DNA from: Sulfitobacter sp. DSM 110093
GTDB lineage: Bacteria; Pseudomonadota; Alphaproteobacteria; Rhodobacterales; Rhodobacteraceae
Direction: 5' to 3'
Assembly (NCBI RefSeq): GCF_022788715.1
Contig: NZ_CP085167.1
Span: 3,283,501-3,347,500 of the forward strand
Length of the DNA: 64,000 nt
The first letter of the stretch is position 1, and each line of letters opens with the position of its first letter. Shown one piece after another: positions 30,231 through 40,971 of the stretch. The position numbers were made by a program, and so were the translations under genes. The notes under the pieces are model-generated. The model was not told where the DNA came from, did no database searches, and saw only the letters and a program-made list of their open reading frames with translations.

Positions 30231-31568
30231 TTACTCGTTCGGACCCAAAGCCGACAGACCCTTGAGGATGTCGATGGCATAGGCCAACTGGTAATCCTCT
30301 TCGCGCAGTTCGGCCGCGATGCGGGCCTTTTCGCGGTCATCTTCGATCTGTTTGATCTGATCGTCGGTCAGGCTGTCATTGTTCAACCGCCCGCGAAGAT
30401 CAGCTTCCGAGCGGAGGGGACGTGCGGACAATGCCTCGTCTTCCTCAGTCTCCGGTGCCGCTGGGGGCTGGGCCACAACGATGTCAGGTGACACGCCAAG
30501 CGCTTGGATCGATCGACCCGACGGCGTGTAATACCGCGCCGTGGTCAGGCGCATTGCCCCGTCACCACGTAGCGGCATGACCGTTTGGACCGACCCTTTG
30601 CCAAAGCTCTTAGTGCCGATCACGATGGCGCGGCGGTGGTCTTGCAACGCACCGGCGACAATCTCAGACGCCGAGGCAGAGCCGCCGTTGATCAGCACAA
30701 CAATCGGTTTGCCCATCGCCAGATCGCCCGGTGTGGCGTTCACACGATCACCATCTTCGATATCGCGGCCTCGGGTGCTGACGATTTCGCCTTCCTCAAG
30801 GAAGGCATCCGAGACGGCAATCGCCTGATTAAGCAAACCGCCGGGGTTGTTGCGCATGTCGATTACGATGCCGTTGATCCCCTCGATACCACCGGCCTCT
30901 TCGATCTGCTCTTCCAGCCCCTCTTTCATCTTGGGATAGGTCTGCTCGTTAAATGTGGTCAGACGCAGCACGGCAGTTTGGCCCACGGTGCGGGCGCGCA
31001 CGGCGGTCAGTTGGATCGTGTCGCGCACGATGGACACGTCAAAGGGCTCCGGCTCGCCTTCGCGCACCACGGTGATGATGATCTCAGACCCGACCGGCCC
31101 GCGCATCATCTCGACCGCATCATCAAGGCCAAGGCCCAGCAGGCTTTCGCCATCGACATGGGTAATGAAATCACCGGCCTCAATCCCTGCTTCGGCGGCA
31201 GGTGTTTCGTCGATGGGTGAGACGACTTTGACGAAACCCTCTTCTTGGGTGACCTCAATGCCCAGACCGCCAAATTCGCCGCGCGTCTGCTCGCGCATCT
31301 TCTCGGCGTCCTTGGGCGACAAATATGACGAATGCGGATCAAGCGAGGTCAACATGCCGTTGATCGCGGCTTCGATCAGGTCACCGGGTTCGACATCTTC
31401 GACATATTGCGCACGGATGCGTTCGAAAATATCGCCAAAGAGGTCGAGCTGTTCATAGACGTTTGTCGTCTTCTCAGCTTCTTGCGCCAACAGCGGTCCG
31501 GCGATCTGAGTGGTTGCCACCACCCCCGCGACCGTGCCTGCAACGGCTGCCATCACGAATTTCTTCAT
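30231..31568 (-). CDS. ctpA: Carboxyl-terminal processing protease (S41 family, CtpA)
   Basis: A 445-residue periplasmic protease. A signal-anchor or signal peptide covers residues 1-28, a PDZ domain lies at about 85-165 (GEFGGLGIEV, AGIEAGDFI), and then the S41 catalytic domain. The nucleophile is in NGGSASASEIVAGAL and the base lysine in GTKSFGKGSVQ. CtpA trims or degrades C-terminal tails of envelope proteins, and in other proteobacteria controls peptidoglycan hydrolases. It starts three bases after the EnvC-like stop in the gpmI operon. The C-terminal 80 residues are acidic and helical. Confidence 0.93.
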   Translation of the reverse strand: MKKFVMAAVAGTVAGVVATTQIAGPLLAQEAEKTTNVYEQLDLFGDIFERIRAQYVEDVEPGDLIEAAINGMLTSLDPHSSYLSPKDAEKMREQTRGEFGGLGIEVTQEEGFVKVVSPIDETPAAEAGIEAGDFITHVDGESLLGLGLDDAVEMMRGPVGSEIIITVVREGEPEPFDVSIVRDTIQLTAVRARTVGQTAVLRLTTFNEQTYPKMKEGLEEQIEEAGGIEGINGIVIDMRNNPGGLLNQAIAVSDAFLEEGEIVSTRGRDIEDGDRVNATPGDLAMGKPIVVLINGGSASASEIVAGALQDHRRAIVIGTKSFGKGSVQTVMPLRGDGAMRLTTARYYTPSGRSIQALGVSPDIVVAQPPAAPETEEDEALSARPLRSEADLRGRLNNDSLTDDQIKQIEDDREKARIAAELREEDYQLAYAIDILKGLSALGPNE

Positions 31569-31571
31569 CTG

Positions 31572-32708
31572 CTATCCATCCTTGTCGGTGCGGAACCAGT
31601 CTGCCGGATCCTGAGGTGTGTTGTCTTGCCTGACTTCTATATAGAGCGTTTCTGTCCGGTCAGTGCCAGTGCCTTCACCAATTGGTGACATCTGGGAAGT
31701 TGTGCCGCTTTCCGGCCCGCCCATCAACCCAATGGGCGTGCCACCGGCAATCACCTGCCCGGCTTGGCCGTAAACGATATCCAGCCCCGCCAGCACAAAA
31801 AGCGTATCGACTTGCGGTTCAAGGATCACGACATTGCCCAGATCAAGCAGCGGACCCACGTAACGGATCGTCGCCGCCGAGGGGCTGGTGACGATGGCGC
31901 GGGGGCGGGTGGCAAGGATCATGCCGGGCCGCGTGACACCGGCGGAATCGGTTTCGCCAGCCGCGCGCAGCATCAGCCCTTGGGCAGGCAGCGGCAGATC
32001 ACCCACCTGCCCGTCAAGATTCGCCGGGGCAGGCTCTACCGCGCCAGTGGTGATTTCCGCGAGGCCGCTGGCGAACCCATCCAGCGTTTCGGTCGACGCA
32101 ATAAGGATCGCAGTGCGCACCGGGTCTTCGGTAAAGCGTGTGGGCAGATCGGTGCGGTTGGCCATGGCTTGGTTAAGCGCGGTTCTCGCGCCCTGCACCT
32201 CGGTCAGACCCTGTTGCAAACGCTGCGCCGCATCGTTTTGCAACGCGCGGAGGGTTTTGATGTCATCGTAATCTTGGCGCAGCGCGTCTGCGCGGGCGTT
32301 AAGCGCGGGCGTCAATTCGGCCAGCAACATCCCGGCGCGGGCGGTGCCCATCGGGCCATCTGGATGCAACAGCACTACGGGCGAAGGATCGCCGCCGATG
32401 CTTTGCAGGACGCCCAGAAACTGCGCCACCTCACCCTCACGGGCCTGTAGTTTGCGGCTCAGCTGCGCTTCGTTGATTGCCGCCTGCCGCAGACCCGCGC
32501 GCATTGCCGCGAGCCCCGCCTCAAACGCCTGAATCGTCTCGGTCAGCGCTTTCACCCGGTCACGCGCTCCATCGGCTTGATCGAGCTTGGTCGATGCTGC
32601 CTCAAGAGCCGACGCTGCCGCGCGCGCCTCTGCTGCGGCCCCCTTGGCCTGCGCTTGTGCCATGAGAGGAAGACAGGCAAAAAGGACAGCCGCAGCGAAA
32701 TGCTTCAT
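31572..32708 (-). CDS. envC: EnvC-like murein hydrolase activator (degenerate LytM/M23 domain)
   Basis: A 378-residue periplasmic protein. A signal peptide (ends AQAQA) is followed by a long coiled coil at about 25-190 and a C-terminal M23/LytM-type domain. The zinc ligands of active M23 peptidases are missing: the HxH position reads YIEVR rather than HFEVR, and the first His site (TRPGMIL) also lacks His. As with E. coli EnvC it should therefore activate septal amidases rather than cut peptidoglycan. Its start overlaps the gpmI stop (ATGA) and ctpA follows; gpmI-envC is a widely conserved pair. Confidence 0.85.
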   Translation of the reverse strand: MKHFAAAVLFACLPLMAQAQAKGAAAEARAAASALEAASTKLDQADGARDRVKALTETIQAFEAGLAAMRAGLRQAAINEAQLSRKLQAREGEVAQFLGVLQSIGGDPSPVVLLHPDGPMGTARAGMLLAELTPALNARADALRQDYDDIKTLRALQNDAAQRLQQGLTEVQGARTALNQAMANRTDLPTRFTEDPVRTAILIASTETLDGFASGLAEITTGAVEPAPANLDGQVGDLPLPAQGLMLRAAGETDSAGVTRPGMILATRPRAIVTSPSAATIRYVGPLLDLGNVVILEPQVDTLFVLAGLDIVYGQAGQVIAGGTPIGLMGGPESGTTSQMSPIGEGTGTDRTETLYIEVRQDNTPQDPADWFRTDKDG

Positions 32709-34222
32709 TTTAGCAAACTTTTCCCGGTCATTTCATCGGGCTGCGGCAGGCCCATCAACTCCAACACCGACGGGGCCAGATCGGCCAGTCGCCCGTCACG
32801 CAATGCGGTCCCTTCGGGGGCGCCCACCAGCACCACCGGCACCGGGTTAAGCGTATGCGCCGTATGCGCACCGCCGGTCTCGGGGTCGATCATCATCTCA
32901 CAATTGCCGTGATCCGCCGTGACGATCATCGCGCCGCCTGCGGCCTCTAGCGCCGTCAGCACCCGGCCCAGCCCCGCGTCAACGGCTTCGCAGGCCGTAA
33001 CCGCCGCTGCCACATCACCGGTATGGCCCACCATATCGGGGTTGGCATAGTTCACCACGATCAGGTCATAGCCCGCCTCGATCGCCTGCACGAACTGATC
33101 CGTCACCTCAGCGCAAGACATCTCGGGCTGCATGTCATAGGTCGCCACATTGGGCGACTTGGGCATGTTGCGGTCCTCACCCTCGGCTGGGGTTTCAACG
33201 CCGCCGTTAAGGAAAAAGGTCACATGCGGATATTTCTCGGTCTCGGCCAGACGGAACTGCCGCAGTCCCTGCTGCGCCACCCAATCCCCCAGCGTGTTCA
33301 CGATATCGGGCTTGGGGTACATCGTCGTCATATAGGCGGCGTGGTCTTTGGAGTATTCCGCCATCCCCATCAGCGCTGCCCATTCGGGGCGCGGGCCAGT
33401 TTCGAATGCGTCAAACGCCGGATCGCCCAGGGCCGCCATGATCTCCCGCGCGCGGTCGGCGCGGAAGTTAAGACAGAAAAGGCCATCACCCAAGGCCGCG
33501 CCTGCGTAACCATTGATAACCGTGGCGGCGATAAACTCATCAGTTTCGCCGCGTTCATAGGCCGCCTGCACTGCGGTGCGCGCATCGGGGGCCGTGCCAC
33601 CCTCTCCTTGAAGGATCGCAGAAGAAGCTTTGGCCACGCGGTCCCAACGGTTATCACGGTCCAGTGCGAAATAGCGGCCCGTAACGGTAACGATGCGCAC
33701 GCCTTCGGGCAGCGCCTCTTCCAGCGTTTCAAAATATCCAAGCGCCGAAGAAGGCGCAACATCACGCCCATCTGTTACCGCATGGATCACCACCGGCAGT
33801 CCTGCCGCATCCAGCGCACGGGCGGTTGCAATCATGTGATTGAGGTGCCCATGCACCCCACCGTCCGAGACGACGCCCATCAAATGTGCCGTGCCGCCGG
33901 CCGCTTGCAGCTTGGCGATGAAATCCCGCAAACGCGCGTTTTCGGCAAAATTTCCGTCTTCTATCGCCAGATCAATCTGCCCCAAATCCATCGCCACCAC
34001 ACGGCCCGCGCCGATATTGGTGTGGCCGACCTCAGAGTTACCCATCTGCCCGCGCGGCAGGCCCACGTCGGGGCCGTGGGTAATCAACTGTGCGCTTGGG
34101 CCTGCCTGCATGATGCGATCAAAATTTGGCGTGTCCGCTAGTAGAGGCGCGTTGCCTTCTCGGGTCTCGCTCAGCCCCCAGCCGTCAAGAATGCACAATA
34201 CCACAGGTTTTGGGACGCTCAT
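32705..34222 (-). CDS. gpmI: 2,3-bisphosphoglycerate-independent phosphoglycerate mutase
   Basis: A 505-residue iPGM that interconverts 3- and 2-phosphoglycerate. The metal-binding aspartate is D13 (CILDGWGLSETR) and the phosphorylated serine is S63 (GQMGNSEVGHTNIG). The C-terminal phosphatase-fold block VTADHGNCE is intact. It is the first gene of a minus-strand operon with envC and ctpA. Length is typical for the family. Confidence 0.96.
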   Translation of the reverse strand: MSVPKPVVLCILDGWGLSETREGNAPLLADTPNFDRIMQAGPSAQLITHGPDVGLPRGQMGNSEVGHTNIGAGRVVAMDLGQIDLAIEDGNFAENARLRDFIAKLQAAGGTAHLMGVVSDGGVHGHLNHMIATARALDAAGLPVVIHAVTDGRDVAPSSALGYFETLEEALPEGVRIVTVTGRYFALDRDNRWDRVAKASSAILQGEGGTAPDARTAVQAAYERGETDEFIAATVINGYAGAALGDGLFCLNFRADRAREIMAALGDPAFDAFETGPRPEWAALMGMAEYSKDHAAYMTTMYPKPDIVNTLGDWVAQQGLRQFRLAETEKYPHVTFFLNGGVETPAEGEDRNMPKSPNVATYDMQPEMSCAEVTDQFVQAIEAGYDLIVVNYANPDMVGHTGDVAAAVTACEAVDAGLGRVLTALEAAGGAMIVTADHGNCEMMIDPETGGAHTAHTLNPVPVVLVGAPEGTALRDGRLADLAPSVLELMGLPQPDEMTGKSLLK

Positions 34223-34391
34223 CAGACTGTCTGCTCCGGCTAGGTCACTGGTTAGCGCCTTTTACCCCTTGTAGGCTGGCACTTGAACCACTTTGTGCAC
34301 CAACCTCCCATTCCCGCTCAGAGCCCTTGCCCCGCGCGCCTGCTTTGGTCATAACGAGTGGCAACTTTCGCCTGAGCCGAGGACCAACTCC

Positions 34392-34571
34392 ATGACCCTG
34401 CAAGCGCCCGAAACCCGCATCGTGAACACTTGGCGCGTGGCCTGCGACGGCAGCGAAGGCGCGCTTGGCCATCCGCGCGTCTGGCTGCAAATCCCCCAAG
34501 ATCGCGGCTGGGTCGAATGCGGTTATTGTGACTGTAAATTCGTCCATACGGATTTCGAAGGCAAAGTCTGA
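34392..34571 (+). CDS. Small zf-CHCC zinc-finger protein
   Basis: A 59-residue protein matching the zf-CHCC family (related to the mitochondrial complex I subunit NDUFS6). Candidate zinc ligands are the Cys of VACDGS, the His of GHPRVWL, and the CGYC pair, with a terminal KFVH. Rhodobacterales homologues are of the same size. The ATG at 34392 is followed immediately by the conserved region. It may have a respiratory complex I-related role, by analogy only. It stands alone, between gpmI (divergent) and polA. Confidence 0.85.
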   Translation: MTLQAPETRIVNTWRVACDGSEGALGHPRVWLQIPQDRGWVECGYCDCKFVHTDFEGKV

Positions 34572-34694
34572 GCCTTTCCGGCCCTCACCTGAACACCTGA
34601 ACCGACGGCACGAACCTGCCCGCGCGGCGCATTGGCGTCTGGCCGCGGGCCATGCTTCGTGGCAAAAGGGTCGCCAATCCAGCGGAGCATTCAT

Positions 34695-37493
34695 ATGACA
34701 TTCGGCAAAGGCCACCACCTGCATCTGATCGACGGCTCAGCCTTCATCTTTCGCGCCTATCACGCCCTGCCACCGCTGACGCGCAAATCCGACGGCATAC
34801 CCATCGGCGCCGTGGCGGGCTTTTGCAACATGCTGCACCGCTATGTTGAGGGCAACACCGGCCCCAATGCGCCGACGCACGTCGCCGTGATTTTCGACAA
34901 GGGCAGCCACACTTTCCGCAATGACATGTACGACCAGTACAAGGCCAATCGCGAGGCCATGCCCGAAGACCTGCGCCCGCAGATCCCGCTGACCCGCACC
35001 GCGACCGAGGCCTTCAACATCGCCTGCAAAGAGCTTGAGGGCTATGAGGCCGACGACATCATCGCCACCCTCGCCGTACAGGCCCGCGCCGCCGGGGGGC
35101 GTTGCACGATAATCAGTTCCGACAAAGACCTGATGCAGCTGGTCGGCGACGGCGTGGAAATGCTGGACGCGATGAAGAACAAGACCATCGACCGCGATGG
35201 CGTCTTCGAGAAGTTCGGCGTCTACCCTGACCGCGTGGTGGATGTGCAGGCGCTGGCGGGCGATTCGGTCGACAACGTGCCCGGCGCGCCCGGCATCGGC
35301 ATCAAGACAGCGGCGCTGCTGATCAACGAATACGGCGATCTGGATGCGCTGCTAGAGCGCGCGAACGAGATCAAACAGCCCAAACGCCGCCAAACCCTGA
35401 TCGACCATGCCGAGCAAATCCGCCTCAGCCGCAGCCTCGTCTTGCTGGATGAGAACACACCGCTGGATTTCACCATCGACGATCTTGAGGTTCGCGACCC
35501 GGACCCGGAACAGCTCCTCGGCTTCCTGTCTGAGATGGAGTTCCGCACCCTGTCAAAGCGCGTGGCCGAAGTGCTGGGCCGCGAAGCCCCCGCCATCCCC
35601 GACGCGCCAGCGCCCGCCGTGGCCGACGCACCGCAAGTGGCAGACGTACCCTTCGACCACAGCAAGTATGAGCAGGTCAGCGACGCCGAGGCGCTGCGCG
35701 TCTGGCTCGACCGGATTTATGAGGTCGGCTATGTCGCGGTCGATACCGAAACCACCGGTCTGAACGAGATGACCGCCGAACTGGTCGGCGTGTCGCTGTC
35801 GGTTGAAGCCGGGCAGGCCTGCTATATCCCGCTGACCCACAAGGCCAGCCGCAGCGATGATCTGTTCGGCTCCGATGACCTCGCCCCCGGCCAGATGCCG
35901 ATTGAGGAAGCCTTGCAACTGCTGACCCCGATGCTGGAGGATCCTGCGATTCTCAAGATCGGGCAAAACATGAAATACGACGGCAAAATCTTTGCCCAAC
36001 TGGGCATTACTGTCGCGCCCATCGACGACACGATGCTGATGTCCTACGCGATGCACGCAGGTCTGCACGGGCATGGCATGGATACGCTTTCCGAACGCTA
36101 CCTTGGCCACACGCCCCTGCCGATCAAACCGCTACTGGGCAGCGGCAAATCCGCCGTGACCTTTGACAAGGTGCCGATGGAAGACGCCGTGCCTTATGCC
36201 GCCGAGGATGCCGATGTCACCCTGCGCCTGTGGAAACTCTTCAAGCCGCAGTTGCACCGCGCTGAAGTGACCAAAGTCTACGAAACGCTTGAGCGCCCGT
36301 TGGTGCCCGTGTTGGCGCAGATGGAGCGTTCGGGGATACTCGTCGACCGCGATACGCTCAGCCGGATGTCCAACGCTTTCGCCCAGAAAATGGCGGGGCT
36401 AGAGGCTGACATTCACGATCTGGCCGGAGAAGCGTTCAACGTAGGCTCCCCCGCGCAGCTTGGTGAAATCTTGTTTGGCAAAATGGGGCTTGATGGCGGC
36501 AAGAAGGGCAAGACCGGCAAATATTCCACCGGTGCGGATGTGCTGGAGGATCTGGCCACCGAACATGACCTCGCCCGTCGGGTGCTGGACTGGCGGCAAC
36601 TGTCCAAGCTGAAGTCGACCTATACCGACGCGCTGCAAGACCATGTGAACGCCGATACGGGGCGGGTGCACACCTGCTATTCTATCGCCGGGGCGGCGAC
36701 GGGGCGTTTGGCCTCGACCGATCCGAACCTGCAAAACATCCCGATCCGCTCCGAAGAAGGCCGCCGCATTCGTGAGGCTTTCGTCGCCCCCGAGGGCAAG
36801 GTTCTGGTGGCGCTGGACTACAGCCAGATCGAGCTGCGCATCCTCGCACATATCGCCCAGATCGACGCGCTCAAGGAAGCTTTCCAACGCGGCGACGACA
36901 TCCACGCCATGACAGCGTCCGAGATGTTCGACGTGCCGATGGATCAGATGACCCCCGAGATCCGCCGCAACGCCAAGGCAATCAACTTTGGCGTGATCTA
37001 CGGCATCTCCGGCTTTGGCCTTGCGCGCAATCTGCGCATTCCACGGGCCGAGGCGCAGGGCTTTATCGACCGCTATTTCGAACGTTTCCCCGGCATCCGC
37101 ACCTATATGGATGACACCAAAGCCTTTGCCAAAGAGCACGGGTTTGTGCAGACGCTGTTCGGTCGCAAGATCAACACGCCCAACATCGGCGCAAAGGGGC
37201 CGCAGGCCGGTTTCGCCGCCCGCGCCGCGATCAACGCGCCGATCCAAGGCACCGCCGCCGACGTGATCCGCCGCGCCATGGTGCGGATGCCCGAGGCCAT
37301 CGCCGATCTGCCCGCGACGATGCTGTTGCAGGTGCACGATGAACTGCTGTTCGAAGTCGAAAAAGGGGCCGAAGACGCCCTGATCGCCGCCGCGCGCGAG
37401 GTGATGGAGAACGCCAATGATCCGGTGGTGAAGCTTGACGTAAAGCTGATCGTCGATGCTGGCGTCGGTGCCAACTGGGCGGAGGCGCATTGA
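34695..37493 (+). CDS. polA: DNA polymerase I
   Basis: A 932-residue polymerase with all three domains. The 5'-3' exonuclease lies at about 1-300 (SSDKDLMQLV, APGIGIKTAA), the 3'-5' proofreading domain at about 330-520 with D350 and E352 in VDTETTG, and the polymerase domain has catalytic D708 (ALDYSQIELRI) and D882 (QVHDELLFEV). It fills gaps in lagging-strand maturation and repair. GGAG lies seven bases before the ATG at 34695; the longer frame is not family-like. Length matches E. coli Pol I. Confidence 0.96.
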   Translation: MTFGKGHHLHLIDGSAFIFRAYHALPPLTRKSDGIPIGAVAGFCNMLHRYVEGNTGPNAPTHVAVIFDKGSHTFRNDMYDQYKANREAMPEDLRPQIPLTRTATEAFNIACKELEGYEADDIIATLAVQARAAGGRCTIISSDKDLMQLVGDGVEMLDAMKNKTIDRDGVFEKFGVYPDRVVDVQALAGDSVDNVPGAPGIGIKTAALLINEYGDLDALLERANEIKQPKRRQTLIDHAEQIRLSRSLVLLDENTPLDFTIDDLEVRDPDPEQLLGFLSEMEFRTLSKRVAEVLGREAPAIPDAPAPAVADAPQVADVPFDHSKYEQVSDAEALRVWLDRIYEVGYVAVDTETTGLNEMTAELVGVSLSVEAGQACYIPLTHKASRSDDLFGSDDLAPGQMPIEEALQLLTPMLEDPAILKIGQNMKYDGKIFAQLGITVAPIDDTMLMSYAMHAGLHGHGMDTLSERYLGHTPLPIKPLLGSGKSAVTFDKVPMEDAVPYAAEDADVTLRLWKLFKPQLHRAEVTKVYETLERPLVPVLAQMERSGILVDRDTLSRMSNAFAQKMAGLEADIHDLAGEAFNVGSPAQLGEILFGKMGLDGGKKGKTGKYSTGADVLEDLATEHDLARRVLDWRQLSKLKSTYTDALQDHVNADTGRVHTCYSIAGAATGRLASTDPNLQNIPIRSEEGRRIREAFVAPEGKVLVALDYSQIELRILAHIAQIDALKEAFQRGDDIHAMTASEMFDVPMDQMTPEIRRNAKAINFGVIYGISGFGLARNLRIPRAEAQGFIDRYFERFPGIRTYMDDTKAFAKEHGFVQTLFGRKINTPNIGAKGPQAGFAARAAINAPIQGTAADVIRRAMVRMPEAIADLPATMLLQVHDELLFEVEKGAEDALIAAAREVMENANDPVVKLDVKLIVDAGVGANWAEAH

Positions 37494-37699
37494 TGGATCA
37501 TACAGACCTCCCCGAAGACCTCGCCCAAGCGCTGGAAGAGACCGGCGCACAGGCGGGCTGGGACGGCTACAGCGATGAGTTGCGCGACGATGCGCTGGCG
37601 TGGATTGACGATGCGCGGACCACGACAGCGCGGTCCAAGCGGGTCGATGATGTGGCGCGCTTTGCGGGCAAGGGGCTGCCGCCGACACCGTTTCAGTGA
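37493..37699 (+). CDS. Small OmdA/YdeI-like domain protein
   Basis: A 68-residue protein. The core DELRDDALAWIDDARTTTAR followed by SKRV resembles the C-terminal YdeI/OmdA (PF13376-type) motif, where a Trp-Ile and a run of Ala, Arg and Thr are conserved. The ATG overlaps the polA stop (TGATG) and has GGAGG seven bases upstream inside polA, so it is clearly translated with polA. Function is unknown. Confidence 0.7.
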   Translation: MDHTDLPEDLAQALEETGAQAGWDGYSDELRDDALAWIDDARTTTARSKRVDDVARFAGKGLPPTPFQ

Positions 37700-37928
37700 G
37701 AGAGAGGGCCATCGTCTGCCCGCGGGTCGGCGATCCCGACGCTCGTTCATGCCACTTTATAGTTCAGCCATGATGTGACTTAGCTAAGTTGCGCCAAGCC
37801 TCGCCAAATCGCCTACCCGTCCGGGCGGGCAGGCGATGGCCCGGCGCCTGCGGCTTGATTCCGGGCCGGATAGCATAGATCGTCGTCTGCGCATAGAATC
37901 TCGGACTTTTTTCCGCTATTCACACACC

Positions 37929-38546
37929 ATGACCCCAATTCTCTACTCCTTCCGCCGATGCCCCTACGCCATGCGCGCCCGCCTCGCTATCGCCGCCTCG
38001 AGCACGCAGGTCCATCTGCGCGAAGTCGTCTTGCGCGACAAACCCGATGCCTTTCTTGCAGCCTCCCCCACTGCCACCGTCCCTTGCCTCGTGACAGACG
38101 AGGGCCCAATCGACGAAAGCCTCGACATCATGAAATGGGCGCTGGCGCTGAACGATCCCGAAGGCTGGCGCGACATGCCGAGCGCAGGCCACGACTGGAT
38201 CGCCCGCGCCGATGGCCCGTTCAAAGACGCGCTGGACCGCACCAAATACGCCACCCGCTATCCCGATGTGGACCCCGAAGAACAACGCGCCAAGGCCGCC
38301 GCCTTTCTCCAAGACCTCGATGCGCAACTGGACGATTGGATTTTCGACCGTCCCACGCTGGCAGATTACGCGATCCTGCCCTTCGTGCGGCAGTTCGCCT
38401 TCATCGACCGCGACTGGTTCGACGCTCAGGATTGGCCGCATCTGCAAGGGTGGCTCGACCGCTTCCTCACCTCGCCCCGGTTCGAAAGCGTGATGAGCAA
38501 ATACCCCCAGTGGCAGCCCGACGATGCGCCGGTGTCATTCCCCTAA
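37929..38546 (+). CDS. Glutathione S-transferase family protein
   Basis: A 205-residue protein with a thioredoxin-like N-terminal domain (YSFRRCPYAMRARLAI; a CPYA redox-like site) and an all-helical C-terminal domain ending in a W-rich segment. The ATVPCLV turn and the IDESLDIMKW segment match GST glutathione sites. The cysteine makes an omega/glutaredoxin-like activity more likely than classical conjugation. I see no good ribosome site. The 3' end overlaps the convergent gene by 12 bases. Confidence 0.85.
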   Translation: MTPILYSFRRCPYAMRARLAIAASSTQVHLREVVLRDKPDAFLAASPTATVPCLVTDEGPIDESLDIMKWALALNDPEGWRDMPSAGHDWIARADGPFKDALDRTKYATRYPDVDPEEQRAKAAAFLQDLDAQLDDWIFDRPTLADYAILPFVRQFAFIDRDWFDAQDWPHLQGWLDRFLTSPRFESVMSKYPQWQPDDAPVSFP

Positions 38547-39299
38547 GGCGGCCACCCATCCGAGCGTCTGCTCTGTCGCCGCGCCCGGCGCATACTCCCC
38601 GCTGACAAAACCATCATAACCCGCCCGCAGCGCGGCAAAGAGCCCGTCGAAATCGACTTCGCCACTGCCCGGCGCCCCACGCCCCGGTGCGTCGCCTAGC
38701 TGCACATGGCGGATCAGGGGGCGATATTCCTCGAAAACCGCGACAGCATCGCCGTGGATCATCTGCGCGTGAAAACTGTCAAATTGCAGTGCCACATTCG
38801 GTTCATCCACCGCCGCCAGCAGCTCCGCCGCTTGCGCATAGTCATTCAGAAAATACCCCGGCTTGGCCTGCGGACACAGTGGCTCGATCATCAAAGTGAC
38901 GCCCACAGGTGCCGCAGCCGCTGCATGCTTGAGGTTCGCCACAAAAATCTCTGCCGCCGCTGCCCCTTCGGCCTCTCCGGCCATCACATGCACCATCTTG
39001 GGCCGCAGCGCGTCGGCATAGCGCCAAACGCGCCGCATATCATAAGCAAAACGCGCCTCCCCGCCCGGAATGGCCGCAAAGCCGGGCATACCGCCCGTAT
39101 AATTCGGCGGCGGCGCATTGATCAGGGCAAGGGTTAATCCGTTGCGCAGCAAGGCACGCTGCGTCTCTTTCGCGGGCATATCATAGGGAGACAACACCTC
39201 AACCGCGCGAAACCCCGCCTTGGCCGCCGCGTCGAACCGGTCCAGATAGGGCAGCTCTGACCATAGCAGCGATAGATTGGCGGCAGGGATCAGCGGCAT
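38535..39299 (-). CDS. hyi: Hydroxypyruvate isomerase-like TIM-barrel protein
   Basis: A 254-residue xylose-isomerase-type TIM barrel. Metal-ligand blocks of the Hyi family are visible: LMIEPLCP, LQFDSFHAQ, HVQLGDAPGR and GEVDF with VSGEY near the end. Hyi interconverts hydroxypyruvate and tartronate semialdehyde in glyoxylate use. No other glyoxylate gene is near, so the substrate is not certain. It ends 12 bases inside the GST gene on the other strand. Confidence 0.82.
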   Translation of the reverse strand: MPLIPAANLSLLWSELPYLDRFDAAAKAGFRAVEVLSPYDMPAKETQRALLRNGLTLALINAPPPNYTGGMPGFAAIPGGEARFAYDMRRVWRYADALRPKMVHVMAGEAEGAAAAEIFVANLKHAAAAAPVGVTLMIEPLCPQAKPGYFLNDYAQAAELLAAVDEPNVALQFDSFHAQMIHGDAVAVFEEYRPLIRHVQLGDAPGRGAPGSGEVDFDGLFAALRAGYDGFVSGEYAPGAATEQTLGWVAALGE

Positions 39300-39317
39300 T
39301 CGGGTCTTTCAGTCAAC

Positions 39318-39893
39318 TTACGGCAGGTCTTCCGATGGGATGATGCCAAAGAATTCTCCGCCGGACCAGACACCAAACCAACCGCCGCGGTGCTGGCCAA
39401 GATCGACCAAGCGGTAAAAGCTTTTGCGGTCAATCAGCGCCTCAAGGTTCCGGCGGACCGACACATAAGGCGACGGCTCGCCCGTTTCCTCATCGCGGAC
39501 CACGCGGATCGGATGCTCCGGCCCCGCCTCGGCCACGTCGCCCAGATTGGTGAGAAACCGCAACTGCTGCGCCTCGCCCGCGCCTTCGGCCTCGAAATCA
39601 ACGGCGACAAAGGGCGCATCTTCGACCGTGATGCCCACCTTCTCAACCGGGGACTTGAGGAAATAGTCATCCCCCTCGCGCCAGAGAATCGAAGCGAACA
39701 ATTTGACCAATTCAATCCGCCCGATCGGCGTGCCTTGGTAAAACCACGTCCCGTCGCGTTTGATTTGCATGTCCAGATCGCCGCAGAATTCCGGGTTCCA
39801 CTTCTCAAGCGGCGGGGTTCCGCGCGTTTTTGCGGCCTTGGCGGCTTCGATCAGGCTGTCTGCACTGGGTGTCACGGTATTTTGTCCGCTCAT
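39318..39893 (-). CDS. DUF1285 family protein
   Basis: A 191-residue soluble protein typical of DUF1285 (PF06938). Visible blocks are EFCGDLDMQIKRDGTWFYQG, TPIGRIELVKLF and WREGDDYFLKSPVEKVGITV. Solved members have a two-domain beta-rich fold of unknown function. Start choice is uncertain: the ATG at 39893 has GGGA 12 bases away, while an ATG four codons earlier directly abuts it. It is divergent from the MoxR operon with about 70 bases between starts, and is a neighbour of MoxR in related genomes as I recall. Confidence 0.85.
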   Translation of the reverse strand: MSGQNTVTPSADSLIEAAKAAKTRGTPPLEKWNPEFCGDLDMQIKRDGTWFYQGTPIGRIELVKLFASILWREGDDYFLKSPVEKVGITVEDAPFVAVDFEAEGAGEAQQLRFLTNLGDVAEAGPEHPIRVVRDEETGEPSPYVSVRRNLEALIDRKSFYRLVDLGQHRGGWFGVWSGGEFFGIIPSEDLP

Positions 39894-39963
39894 TGGTTTT
39901 GCCATTCCCTTTGGTCGCGATACACTTACACCTGAAAGATATAACTCCGGGGAAAGAAATGTC

Positions 39964-40967
<1,004 letters not shown>

Positions 40968-40971
<4 letters not shown>

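Noticed and set aside
37700..37928. Small gene or RNA between the OmdA-like gene and the GST gene
   Set aside because: Only an imperfect hairpin (37810-37835) is visible. There is no T run and no ORF with a ribosome site.
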